DNA of 43,913 nucleotides from Clostridia bacterium (GTDB lineage Bacteria > Bacillota > Sulfobacillia > SLMV01): positions 1 to 43,913 of the forward strand of contig PUMD01000096.1 in assembly GCA_003551215.1 (NCBI GenBank), written 5' to 3'. The notes beneath the pieces are model-generated. The model ran no database searches. It was not told where the DNA came from and was given only the letters and a program-made list of their open reading frames with translations. The first letter of the stretch is position 1; every line of letters begins with the position of its first letter. Position numbers and translations under genes: made by a program. Shown here one piece after another: positions 23,670-32,221 of this stretch.

Positions 23670-24006
23670 GTTTTCGGTCATGCAGGAAGTCATCAGAGTG
23701 GTGAAAGAAAGCGCCCAAGACGAAGGCATTGACACCGTCGAGAAGATCAAACTCACCGTCGGTGAGCTGTCCTGCGCCCATCCCCCCGCCCTGGAGACCG
23801 CCTTTTCGGTTCTGTCGCAGGATGAGCCCCTGCTTCAGCATGCCCAGCTGGAAATCTGCCAACAGCAGGTGGTGGTGCGGTGCCGCGAGTGCGGTCACCG
23901 GGAGGAGATAGGGGAGTACGAGTTCATCTGCAGGGGGTGCGGCTCGGCTGACCTGGAAGTGCTGCAGGGGGAGCAGTTGAGCGTGGATGAGTATGAGGGA
24001 CATTAA
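23662..24006 (+). CDS. hypA: Hydrogenase nickel incorporation protein HypA
   Basis: A 114-residue nickel metallochaperone. The start at ATG 23662 gives MHEFSVMQEV, placing His2 where HypA binds nickel. ATG 23656 (MAMHEF) has better spacing to the ribosome site but would displace the histidine, so 23662 is the functional choice. The zinc site is C74-x2-C77 and C90-x2-C93. HypA hands nickel to the hydrogenase large subunit together with HypB. It overlaps the end of the maturation protease gene by 8 nt and is 24 nt before hypB. Confidence 0.95.
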   Translation: MHEFSVMQEVIRVVKESAQDEGIDTVEKIKLTVGELSCAHPPALETAFSVLSQDEPLLQHAQLEICQQQVVVRCRECGHREEIGEYEFICRGCGSADLEVLQGEQLSVDEYEGH

Positions 24007-24030
24007 AGCTGCGAAAGGGGAGGTGCATCG

Positions 24031-24687
24031 ATGAAGGTAAAGCTGTCACAAGACGTGCTGCAGGCTAACGAGGCCATAGCAGAGGTCAATGCTGCCCGAC
24101 TGCGAGAGGCGGGAGTATTCGCCGTTGACATGATGAGCTCGCCCGGGTCGGGCAAGACTACCATCCTGGAGCGCACCATAGATGATCTCAGCGACCGGCT
24201 GGAGATCGCAGTGATCGTAGGCGACGTCTCCACCACACGCGATGCGGAGCGAATAGAGGAGGCAGGAGCAGACGCGGTGCAGATCAACACCGGCGGAGCC
24301 TGCCACCTCGATGCCAACATGATCCGCGATGTACTCGACGATATGGAGCTGGCAGGCTATGATGTTTTGTTTATTGAAAACATAGGTAACCTGGTGTGCC
24401 CCGCCGGGTATGTCCTGGGCGAGGCCGAGCGGGTTATGGTGCTCAGCACCCCCGAGGGAACGGACAAGCCGGCCAAGTATCCGGCCATGTTCCGCACCTG
24501 TTCGGTGGCCCTTTTGAACAAGATCGATCTTTCCGAGGCTCTGGGCGTAGACGACCAGGAATTCGTCGAAGAAATAGGCATGGTCAACCCCCACATGAAG
24601 GTAATGTCGGTCTCCGCTCTTACCGGCGAAGGCATGGAGGAATGGTACGATTGGCTGCAGGACGGCGTAAACAGCATGAGAAAGTGA
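24031..24687 (+). CDS. hypB: Hydrogenase nickel incorporation GTPase HypB
   Basis: A 218-residue SIMIBI-class GTPase with P-loop SSPGSGKTT at residues 36-44 and NKIDL for guanine specificity. The G-domain metal site is Cys91-His92 (GGACHLD) and Cys123 (LVCPAGY). The N-terminal high-affinity CxxCGC motif and the histidine-rich stretch found in some HypBs are absent, so this one is a GTPase without nickel storage. The ATG at 24031 follows GGGGAGG. The stop overlaps the hypF start. Confidence 0.96.
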   Translation: MKVKLSQDVLQANEAIAEVNAARLREAGVFAVDMMSSPGSGKTTILERTIDDLSDRLEIAVIVGDVSTTRDAERIEEAGADAVQINTGGACHLDANMIRDVLDDMELAGYDVLFIENIGNLVCPAGYVLGEAERVMVLSTPEGTDKPAKYPAMFRTCSVALLNKIDLSEALGVDDQEFVEEIGMVNPHMKVMSVSALTGEGMEEWYDWLQDGVNSMRK

Positions 24688-27059
24688 TGGAGTCCGATGG
24701 TGAGCTCACAGCCCGGCGGGTGATGGTGCGCGGTATTGTTCAGGGCGTCGGTTTCCGGCCGCACGCGCACGGGTTGGCGGCAGGATTGGGCATCAGGGGA
24801 TGGGTGCTGAACGGCAAGAAGGGGGTGGAGATTCACGCCGAGGGCAGCCCGGCCGCACTGCAGCGGTACCTCCGGCGGCTGGTGGAATGTGCCCCGCGCA
24901 TGGCTCAGATTGTGGATGTAAAAAAGCGGCGGGTTGAACCCCGCGGCTACCCGGAGTTCGTCATCCGCGAAAGCGACGACTCGGGGAAGCGGGAGCTTCT
25001 GATATCGCCGGATGTGTCCACCTGCGACGACTGCCGCCGGGAAGTAAAGGACCCGTCCGACCGGCATTTCGGCTATCCCTTTACCAACTGCACCAACTGC
25101 GGCCCCCGATTCACCATCATCAGGGACCTTCCCTACGACCGTCCCACCACCTCCATGGCCGGATTCAGCATGTGCGCTGAATGTGCCCGCGAGTACAGCG
25201 ATCCGTCCGACCGGCGCTTTCACGCCCAGCCGGTGGCCTGTCCCAGCTGTGGTCCGCAGGTTTGGCTGGAGGCCGGGGCGGGTTCGGTGCTGGCGCGCCG
25301 CAGCGAGGCGGTGCAGCAGACCCGCCGGCAGCTTGGGCGGGGTGCAATCGTGGCGATAAAGGGTCTTGGGGGTTTTCACCTGGCCTGCGATGCCGAGGAT
25401 GATGAGGCGGTCGGGCGGCTGCGCAGCCGCAAGCAGCGACCGGCCAAACCGCTGGCGGTAATGGTGCGTGACCTTTGCACTGCCGCCGGCATATGCCGCC
25501 TGCGGCCGGGAGACCGCGAGCTTCTGGATTCTGTGCAGGCTCCGATAGTCATCTTACCGCTCAGGGACAGACCCCGTCCTTCGATCAGTGAGGATATCGC
25601 ACCAGCACAAAAGACCCTGGGGCTTATGCTTCCGTATACCCCGCTGCACATGATGCTGTTTGATTCGCGGCTTTTTGCCCTGGTGATGACCAGCGGAAAC
25701 CGGCGGGGACTTCCGCTTGCCACCACTGAGGCAGGCGCCCGCGAACAGCTGGGGGATGTTGCCGACTTCTTTTTGATGCACGACCGCCCGATAGTCCGCC
25801 GGTGTGACGATTCGGTAGTGCGCCCGGTGAGGCTGTGTGAACAACGAGACAGCGACAAACGACAGCATCCGGTGGTGTTCCGCCGCTCCCGCGGCTGGGC
25901 ACCCAGGCCGGTGATTCTCGATCGGACGGCGGATTCTGCCGGGAATGTGCCGGTGCTGGGGATCGGTGGAGACGAAAAAAACACCTTCTGCCTGCTGCAG
26001 GGAGACACCGCCTTTCTGAGTCAGCACATGGGAAGCCTGCGGTACGAGGAGACTCTCGATGACTACCGCAGCTGTCTGTCCGATCTGAAAAGGCTTTTGG
26101 AGATCGAGCCGCAGGTGGTAGCGGTTGACATGCATCCCGGGTACCGAAGCCGCCAGCTGGGGCAGCGACTGGCCGGGCAGGACGGGCTGAGGGTTGTGCA
26201 GGTACAGCATCATCACGCCCATCATGCCGCCTGTCTGGCGGAAAACGACTTCGCCGGGGAAGCGGTCGGGCTGGTGGCCGACGGCACCGGGTTCGGCGAG
26301 GACGGAACCCTGTGGGGAATGGAGGTCATTTTCGGTGGTTTCGCATCGTACCGAAGGCTGGTGTCACTGCAGCAGGTACCGATGCCCGGCGCCGACCGGG
26401 CGATACGCCATCCCCTGCGCATGACGCTTTCGCATCTGCTCACCTTCGGAGCCGAAGGGCCGGCTGAAGAACTCACAGAAATCTTCCCCCAGCAGCAGCG
26501 CGAGCTGGAGGTGGCCCGGGCCCAGCTGGACCGGGGGTTGAACTCACCGGTGACTTCCAGCTGCGGTCGGCTTTTTGATGCAGTCTCAGCCTACCTGGGT
26601 ATATGCCAGCACAGTACCTATCAGGGAAGGGCGGCGATCGAGCTTTCTGAGGCGGCCAGCCCGACGGAAGAATCCTTCCCCTTCCACCTGAGGCGCAGCC
26701 GGCGCGAAGAAGGGCTTCATCTTTGGGACCTTTCCGAGTTCTGGCCTGCCCTGGTCCGGGCCCGCAGGCGGGGCTGGGATGTCGGGAGACTGGCGGGGGC
26801 CTTTCACCGGACGGTTGCCCGCATGTTTGTCGAGGGGGCCCGGGAGGCTCGTCAACAAACGGGTTCACATGTGGTAGCATTAAGTGGAGGTGTTTTTCAG
26901 AACCCTACGCTGCTTACGCAGACGCACAGGCTGCTTGCAGAGGAGGGTTTTTCCGTGCTGCTGCCGGGAGAAATACCTCCAAATGACGGCGGCCTGAGCC
27001 TGGGACAGGCTCTGATCGCAGCGTGCAGCCAAGTACAGAGCGCACACGAGGAGGGTTGA
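24687..27059 (+). CDS. hypF: Carbamoyltransferase HypF
   Basis: A 790-residue enzyme that makes the cyanide precursor for the hydrogenase iron centre, transferring carbamoyl from carbamoyl phosphate to HypE. Domains in order: acylphosphatase-like (RGIVQGVGFRP, about residues 12-100), two C4 zinc fingers (CDDC...CTNC and CAEC...CPSC, about 112-190), a YrdC-like domain, and a Kae1/TobZ-like domain beginning at about 400 with VQHHHAHHAACLAEN and ending ALSGGVFQNPTL. ATG 24687 overlaps the hypB stop by one base. A longer open frame reaches back inside hypB but is out of character. Length is normal. Confidence 0.96.
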   Translation: MESDGELTARRVMVRGIVQGVGFRPHAHGLAAGLGIRGWVLNGKKGVEIHAEGSPAALQRYLRRLVECAPRMAQIVDVKKRRVEPRGYPEFVIRESDDSGKRELLISPDVSTCDDCRREVKDPSDRHFGYPFTNCTNCGPRFTIIRDLPYDRPTTSMAGFSMCAECAREYSDPSDRRFHAQPVACPSCGPQVWLEAGAGSVLARRSEAVQQTRRQLGRGAIVAIKGLGGFHLACDAEDDEAVGRLRSRKQRPAKPLAVMVRDLCTAAGICRLRPGDRELLDSVQAPIVILPLRDRPRPSISEDIAPAQKTLGLMLPYTPLHMMLFDSRLFALVMTSGNRRGLPLATTEAGAREQLGDVADFFLMHDRPIVRRCDDSVVRPVRLCEQRDSDKRQHPVVFRRSRGWAPRPVILDRTADSAGNVPVLGIGGDEKNTFCLLQGDTAFLSQHMGSLRYEETLDDYRSCLSDLKRLLEIEPQVVAVDMHPGYRSRQLGQRLAGQDGLRVVQVQHHHAHHAACLAENDFAGEAVGLVADGTGFGEDGTLWGMEVIFGGFASYRRLVSLQQVPMPGADRAIRHPLRMTLSHLLTFGAEGPAEELTEIFPQQQRELEVARAQLDRGLNSPVTSSCGRLFDAVSAYLGICQHSTYQGRAAIELSEAASPTEESFPFHLRRSRREEGLHLWDLSEFWPALVRARRRGWDVGRLAGAFHRTVARMFVEGAREARQQTGSHVVALSGGVFQNPTLLTQTHRLLAEEGFSVLLPGEIPPNDGGLSLGQALIAACSQVQSAHEEG

Positions 27060-27062
27060 CGC

Positions 27063-27314
27063 ATGTGTCTGGCCATACCAGCTGAGGTGGTGTCGCTGGA
27101 TGGGAATACGGCCGAAGTGGAAATTGCGGGCAACAGGCGGGAGTGTCAGGTTGACCTGGTGCCCGAGGTGCAGGTGGGCGACTTTGTCCTCATGCATGCC
27201 GGGTTCGCCATTCAGATCATAAGCCCAGAAGACGCGGAGCAAACCATGCAGCTGCTCAGGGAGGCGTACGGTGACGAGGAGATCACGGTTTCAGAGGAAG
27301 CTGAAGGAATTTAG
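27063..27314 (+). CDS. hypC: Hydrogenase assembly chaperone HypC
   Basis: An 83-residue chaperone beginning MCLAIPAEVV. Cys2 is the essential residue that holds the Fe(CN)2CO unit with HypD and contacts the large subunit. The GDFVLMHAGFAIQII motif is typical. It lies 3 nt after hypF, with GAGGAGGG as ribosome site, and its last 44 nt overlap the start of hypD in another frame. Confidence 0.96.
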   Translation: MCLAIPAEVVSLDGNTAEVEIAGNRRECQVDLVPEVQVGDFVLMHAGFAIQIISPEDAEQTMQLLREAYGDEEITVSEEAEGI

Positions 27315-28398
27315 CGACCCCCATCTGGGGCGGAGGATGGTCAGGGCGGTGGCCCAGAAGGCGGAGTCTGGGGGTCGACCCCTCCGGTTTATGGAGGTGT
27401 GCGGTACACACACCATGGCCTTCAGCCGGTCCGGGCTGCGCGATCTGCTATCCGGCAGAATCGATCTGGTAAGCGGCCCGGGATGTCCGGTCTGCGTGAC
27501 TGACACCGCCGACATTGACGCGGCCATCACGCTGGCTGATTTGGAGGATACGGTACTGTGTACATACGGCGATATGATGCGGGTCCCCGGGTCGCGGACT
27601 TCCCTGGCGGAAAAACAGGCTCAGGGTGCCCAAATCAGGGTGGTGTACTCGGCAGCCGACGCCGTGCAGGCTGCCGCATCTGAGCCCAGTCGACGCGTTG
27701 TGTTTCTTGCCGTAGGGTTTGAGACGACTGCTCCGGGAATCGCGCTGGCGGTGCGCAGGGCTGCCGAGAAGGACCTGGATAACTTCTACGTGTATTCCGT
27801 GCAGAAGGTGCTGCCGCCTGCACTGCGGGCGCTGCTTTCCGATCCCGAGGTCAAACTAGATGGGCTTATGCTTCCCGGTCACGTGGCCACCATTGTCGGA
27901 CGCGAGGCGCTGGATTTTGTCGCCGGGGAGTTTGACATGCCGGCGGTGGTGGCAGGATTTGAGCCCGTGGATATGCTGCACGGTCTGGACGTGCTGGTGG
28001 ATATGGCGCTTGCCGGTGAGGCGGCGGTGGAAAATGCCTACCCCCGGGCAGTGCGGGAACGGGGTAATCGGGCAGCGCGCGGGGTGATGCGGCAGTATTT
28101 TGCTCCGCAGGCTGCCCTGTGGCGCGGTCTGGGGAAGATACCCGAGAGCGGACTGACCCTGCAGGAGGATTACCACTTATGGGATGCTTCTGCGCTGCTT
28201 CCCGCGGACGAAGCTGTGCAGGGAGGCGACCCACCACCCGGATGCTCCTGCGGCGAGGTGCTCAGGGGTAAGATGCTGCCGCCGGAGTGCCCCCTGTTTG
28301 CTTCCGGGTGCCGCCCGGAAGACCCGGTCGGCCCCTGCATGGTCTCCAGCGAGGGTGCCTGCGCCGCCTATTATCGTTATCACCGGGAGGAATACTGA
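27271..28398 (+). CDS. hypD: Hydrogenase formation protein HypD
   Basis: A 375-residue scaffold carrying a [4Fe-4S] cluster, which assembles the iron cyanide/carbonyl unit with HypC. Conserved motifs: FMEVCGTHT (active-site Cys), GPGCPVCVT, FLAVGFETTAPG, and a C-terminal cysteine set CSCGEVLRGK, PPECPLF and GPCMVSSEGAC. GTG 27271 is chosen because AGGGAGG lies 6 nt upstream. The start falls inside hypC, giving a 44-nt overlap. The stop overlaps the hypE start as TGATG. Confidence 0.95.
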   Translation: MTRRSRFQRKLKEFSDPHLGRRMVRAVAQKAESGGRPLRFMEVCGTHTMAFSRSGLRDLLSGRIDLVSGPGCPVCVTDTADIDAAITLADLEDTVLCTYGDMMRVPGSRTSLAEKQAQGAQIRVVYSAADAVQAAASEPSRRVVFLAVGFETTAPGIALAVRRAAEKDLDNFYVYSVQKVLPPALRALLSDPEVKLDGLMLPGHVATIVGREALDFVAGEFDMPAVVAGFEPVDMLHGLDVLVDMALAGEAAVENAYPRAVRERGNRAARGVMRQYFAPQAALWRGLGKIPESGLTLQEDYHLWDASALLPADEAVQGGDPPPGCSCGEVLRGKMLPPECPLFASGCRPEDPVGPCMVSSEGACAAYYRYHREEY

Positions 28399-29417
28399 TG
28401 CCTCAACTCGATGGAACCGATGAAATCCGGCTGGTTCACGGCGATGGAGGTCGCGCCACTGCCCGGCTCATAAAAGAGGTGTTTTTGCCGCATCTGCGTG
28501 ATGAAAGTCTGCAGCTGGCCGATGACGCTGCCGCCTTCGAGTTCGCCGGCGCTGCGCAGATGGCGGTGACAACAGATACCTTTGTCGTTTCTCCGCTTGA
28601 GTTTCCCGGGGGAGATATAGGGGATCTTGCCGTCTGCGGTACAGTCAACGATCTGTCGGTAAACGGTGCCAGGCCGCGGTGGCTTACGGCCGGATTCATA
28701 CTGGAGGAAGGACTCGAGATCGCTCGGCTGAGCAGTGTGGTCAATTCGCTGGCCGACCGGGCAGCTGAGTGTGGGGTGAGCATCGTTGCCGCCGACACGA
28801 AAGTGGTGCAGAGGGGAAACGGAGGCGGAATATACATAAATACCACGGGAGTGGGTCAGGTCCTTGTGGAGGCCGACCTGGGTTATCATCGAGTAAGGCC
28901 GGGCGACGCAGTGGTGGTCACCGGTTACGTGGGTGACCACGGGCTGGCCGTGCTGTCGCACCGGGAAGGGCTGGAGTTTTCCACCCCGGTGGTCAGCGAC
29001 ACCGCGCCGGTGTGGCCCGCCGCCGGGCGCCTGCTGAAGGAGTTTGGGGGCCGGGTGCGTTTTATGCGCGACCCCACCCGGGGAGGATTGGCCAGCATAC
29101 TCGCGGAAATAGCTGACAGCGCATCGGTGGACCTGCTGGTGGAGGAAGAGAAGATCCCGGTCCGTCATGAGGTGCAGGGGGCAGCCGACATGTTGGGGCT
29201 GGACCCTCTGTACATGGCATGTGAAGGACAGATGGTCCTGGTCATATGCAGCGAGGCGGCCGGGGAGGCCGTCGAGGCTCTGAGTGAACTGACCTCTGCG
29301 CCTGCGGTGATAGGTCAGGTGCAGGCAGGCACAGGTCTTTTGAAAATGAGGACCCCTCTGGGGGGCACCAAGAGACTGGGCCTTCTGAGCGGCGACCCCC
29401 TGCCCAGAATCTGCTGA
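28398..29417 (+). CDS. hypE: Carbamoyl dehydratase HypE
   Basis: A 339-residue member of the PurM/ThiL-like ATP-binding superfamily. It dehydrates the thiocarbamoyl group to thiocyanate on its C-terminal cysteine. The sequence ends in PLPRIC, the canonical PRIC tail modified by HypF. The ATP-binding region shows ADDAAAFEF and MRDPTRGGLAS. ATG 28398 overlaps the hypD stop by one base. This closes the order protease-A-B-F-C-D-E, with all six Hyp proteins present and intact. Confidence 0.96.
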   Translation: MPQLDGTDEIRLVHGDGGRATARLIKEVFLPHLRDESLQLADDAAAFEFAGAAQMAVTTDTFVVSPLEFPGGDIGDLAVCGTVNDLSVNGARPRWLTAGFILEEGLEIARLSSVVNSLADRAAECGVSIVAADTKVVQRGNGGGIYINTTGVGQVLVEADLGYHRVRPGDAVVVTGYVGDHGLAVLSHREGLEFSTPVVSDTAPVWPAAGRLLKEFGGRVRFMRDPTRGGLASILAEIADSASVDLLVEEEKIPVRHEVQGAADMLGLDPLYMACEGQMVLVICSEAAGEAVEALSELTSAPAVIGQVQAGTGLLKMRTPLGGTKRLGLLSGDPLPRIC

Positions 29418-29449
29418 GGGGTATTACCATACCTGAAAGGAGCACAAAT

Positions 29450-30262
29450 TTGATAGTATCGGCCATTCAGATGGACATAACAGCCGGAGACGTCGAGCAG
29501 AACCACGAGACTGCTGCCCGACTGATGCATACCGCCTCCGAGGAGGGGGCAGAAGTCATCGTACTTCCCGAGCTGTGGAATACGGGCTACGTGTGGCTGC
29601 AGGATGAAAGCTACCGCGGCGAAAGAGATATACGCCGTCTCGCGCAGTCGGTACCGGGAGGTTTCACCGCAGAGTTTCTATCCCGACAGTCCAGCGAGCT
29701 TGGGGCCTGGATAGTGGGGGGGACGATAGCGCGTTGCGAGGGCGGGGATGTTTACAACACCTGCGCGGTATTCGCTCCGGACGGTTCGCTGGTTCACTGC
29801 TACGACAAGGCTCACCTGATAGGGTTGATGAAGGAGCCCGACCATCTGACGGCGGGGGACAGCAGCGAGCCGTTTCAGCTGGATGACGTAACCTGTGGGG
29901 CGATAATCTGCTACGACCTGCGCTTTCCCGAGCTTGCGCGAAGGCTGGCGGTGCGCGGTGCCCGCATTATATTCGCACCCGCCCAGTGGCCGGCGGCGAG
30001 AATTGACCACTGGCAGACGCTTCTGCGGGCGCGGGCCATTGAGAATCAATGCTTCGTGGTGGGCTGCAACCGGCTGGGCAGCTCGGGCGATGACGTTTTC
30101 GTGGGGCGGTCGATGATAATCGGTCCCATGGGTCAGACCCTCGGCTGTGGGGATGAGGAATGCAACGTTTTGACTGTCCGCCTCGACCTGTCGCAGGTTG
30201 AGGAGGCCCGCGAGCTTCTGGCCTGCTTTTCTGACCGGCGCGAGGATGTGTATGGCAGGTGA
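29450..30262 (+). CDS. Nitrilase-superfamily amidase, omega-amidase/Nit2-like
   Basis: A 270-residue cytoplasmic carbon-nitrogen hydrolase with the Glu-Lys-Cys triad: Glu41 (VLPELWNTG), Lys120 (YDKAHL) and Cys154 (AIICYDLRFPE). The IICYDLRFPEL context and the MKEPDHLTAG region resemble omega-amidases, which hydrolyse 2-oxoglutaramate or 2-oxosuccinamate after transamination of glutamine or asparagine. Other amidases of the family remain possible. TTG 29450 has GAAAGGAG upstream. It starts 32 bp after hypE and overlaps the next gene by 4 nt, so it may be transcribed with the hyp genes. Confidence 0.87.
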   Translation: MIVSAIQMDITAGDVEQNHETAARLMHTASEEGAEVIVLPELWNTGYVWLQDESYRGERDIRRLAQSVPGGFTAEFLSRQSSELGAWIVGGTIARCEGGDVYNTCAVFAPDGSLVHCYDKAHLIGLMKEPDHLTAGDSSEPFQLDDVTCGAIICYDLRFPELARRLAVRGARIIFAPAQWPAARIDHWQTLLRARAIENQCFVVGCNRLGSSGDDVFVGRSMIIGPMGQTLGCGDEECNVLTVRLDLSQVEEARELLACFSDRREDVYGR

Positions 30263-30735
30263 CCGGCACAGAGCGGGTTCTGGTCAGCGCCTGTCTGCTG
30301 GGAATTCGCTGCGCTTACGACGGGCGCCCGCGCTTTTACCGCCGGCTGCATCAAAAGCTGAGGGGCAGAGCCGTCCCCTGCTGCCCCGAGCAGCTGGGAG
30401 GTTTGAGCACGCCCCGCCTGCCTGCGGAGATCAGCGGGGGTACGGGGGGAGATGTGCTGGACGGGCAGGCGGCGGTGCTGAGCAGCGGGGGAGATGACTG
30501 CTGCAGTCAGTACCGGCGCGGTGCCTGGGAGGCGGTCAAGCTTGCCCGTCAGCTGGGCGTCGGGCGGGCGGTATTGCGCCCCCGCAGTCCGGCGTGCGGA
30601 CCGTACTGTCATTACGATGGGTCATTTTCGCGGAATCTTGTAAAGGGAGAAGGTGTAGCCGCAGCAGCCCTGCGCCGGGCGGGTGTGCAGGTATATGCGC
30701 CGGCGGAGTTTCTGACCGACGAGGCTGAGCGATAA
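30259..30735 (+). CDS. DUF523 / TudS-like protein
   Basis: A 158-residue protein with the DUF523 signatures: SACLLGIRCAYDG, CCPEQLGGLSTPR and LRPRSPACGPY. Conserved cysteines in these three motifs can hold a [4Fe-4S] cluster. The characterised relative TudS desulfurises thiouracil using such a cluster, but this activity is only an analogy here. The GTG start overlaps the omega-amidase stop (GTGA), which means coupled translation. Confidence 0.83.
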   Translation: MTGTERVLVSACLLGIRCAYDGRPRFYRRLHQKLRGRAVPCCPEQLGGLSTPRLPAEISGGTGGDVLDGQAAVLSSGGDDCCSQYRRGAWEAVKLARQLGVGRAVLRPRSPACGPYCHYDGSFSRNLVKGEGVAAAALRRAGVQVYAPAEFLTDEAER

Positions 30736-30784
30736 ATGCCAACCGGGTGATGCAAGCAGTCTGATAATTAGTGAGGTGGAAGTT

Positions 30785-32215
30785 GTGAATGGGAGGCAAC
30801 CGAGGGGCGCCGGAGGCGCCCAGCCGGGCGAGGACATTGACATCGATGAGGTAATAAATCAGTACAAACAGGCGCTCAGGCGCGATCCTGAAGACAGCAG
30901 CCTGCATTTTGATCTGGGATTGGCCTACATGCAGAAAGGGGAGGTGCAAAAAGCTGTCTCCTCCTTTCAGCAGGCCGTTCAGCTGAGCCCTGAGATGACC
31001 AGGGCGCGGCATTTTCTGGCCGTGGCCTACGCCGAGATGGGCAAGCTGGATGCTGCGCGCAAGGAATGGGAGCGGGTCATAGCCGATGAGCCGCGGCACC
31101 CCGCCGCTCACTATTTTTTGGGCTGGATCTACACCATGGAAGGAAGATGGGAAGAGGCCATAGATAAGTTGGAAGCGGCCAAAGAGATGGAGCCCAAGCA
31201 GCCGAGGATATACCACAGCCTGGCGGAGGCCTATGTTGGATCAGGCCAGCCGGTGGAGGCAGCCCGGCTTTGGCGCGAGGTTCTGCAGATAGAGCCCAGG
31301 GATCTGCGCGCACGCCACAACCTGTGCGCGGTCTTTTATGACCAGGGGATGTATGATGAGGCCATACAGATAGGTAAAGAGGCCATTGAAATGGGTTCGG
31401 AAAATCCCGCACCACGCATAAATGTGGCGCTGGCCCACCTGGCGAAAAACGAGGTTGATGAGGCGGAGAGATATATGCAGGAGGCGCTGCAGCTCAACCC
31501 CGACGATCTGGACGCCAGGGTGAACCTGGGGGAAATCTACGCCCGCGGTGGAGAGCTGGACCGCGCCTGCGAGGAATGGGAGAAAGTCTTGAAAGAGGAT
31601 CCCGACAGCGCCGATGCTCATTTCAACCTGGGGCAGGCGGCGCGCGTACGGGGCAGATATAAAGAGGCGCTGAAATGGTGGCAAAAGGCCATGCAGGCCG
31701 CGCGGAAGCTGCCCGAGGAGATCGCCACTCCCTATCTTGAGCAGCTGCGGGCCAACCGTTCGCTGGTGATGATGAACGAGGGGCGATACGATGATGCCCT
31801 GCAGGAGTGTCTGGCAGCTGCCGAGCAGAATCCGACCGAGCCGATGAACTACAACCGCGCCGCGCTGGTCTGTCTCACCGCCGGGTGGATGCAGAAGGCC
31901 GGGGATTACCTGCGGCAGGCCTCAGAGGTCGCTGAGGACGAACAGCACCTGGGAACGATGTTCATGCAGGGGGCCCTGGACCTGAAACAGGGACGCCACC
32001 GGGAAGGTGCGGCAATGTGGCAGCAGATCCTCGACGCAGAGCCCGACGCGGCCCTGGCTGTGCGCAAGCAGATAGAGCAGATTTTCGAGGTGGAGGAGCT
32101 GGATGAGATGGCCGAGGACCTGGCCGGGCGGGGGCATGAGCAAAAAGCCTCAGCGGTGCGCACTTTCCGCACGGCCCTTCAGCCGGTGATCGACGAGGAC
32201 GAGGGGGGAAGCTGA
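30785..32215 (+). CDS. Tetratricopeptide repeat protein
   Basis: A 476-residue protein made almost entirely of TPR units from about residue 20 on, with repeated motifs such as DLGLAYMQKG, FLAVAYAEMG, FLGWIYTMEG and FNLGQAARVRG spaced about 34 residues apart. I count roughly ten repeats. It has no signal peptide and no enzymatic domain, and is acidic overall. It is probably a cytoplasmic scaffold, with partners unknown. GTG 30785 is chosen with GTGAGGTGG upstream. It is 6 nt ahead of the P-loop/Asp23 gene and probably co-transcribed with it. Confidence 0.9.
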   Translation: MNGRQPRGAGGAQPGEDIDIDEVINQYKQALRRDPEDSSLHFDLGLAYMQKGEVQKAVSSFQQAVQLSPEMTRARHFLAVAYAEMGKLDAARKEWERVIADEPRHPAAHYFLGWIYTMEGRWEEAIDKLEAAKEMEPKQPRIYHSLAEAYVGSGQPVEAARLWREVLQIEPRDLRARHNLCAVFYDQGMYDEAIQIGKEAIEMGSENPAPRINVALAHLAKNEVDEAERYMQEALQLNPDDLDARVNLGEIYARGGELDRACEEWEKVLKEDPDSADAHFNLGQAARVRGRYKEALKWWQKAMQAARKLPEEIATPYLEQLRANRSLVMMNEGRYDDALQECLAAAEQNPTEPMNYNRAALVCLTAGWMQKAGDYLRQASEVAEDEQHLGTMFMQGALDLKQGRHREGAAMWQQILDAEPDAALAVRKQIEQIFEVEELDEMAEDLAGRGHEQKASAVRTFRTALQPVIDEDEGGS

Positions 32216-32221
32216 CGCAAA

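Noticed and set aside
24396..24686. Upstream extension of the hypF frame inside hypB
   Set aside because: HypB is intact there and HypF homologues begin with the acylphosphatase domain, matching ATG 24687.
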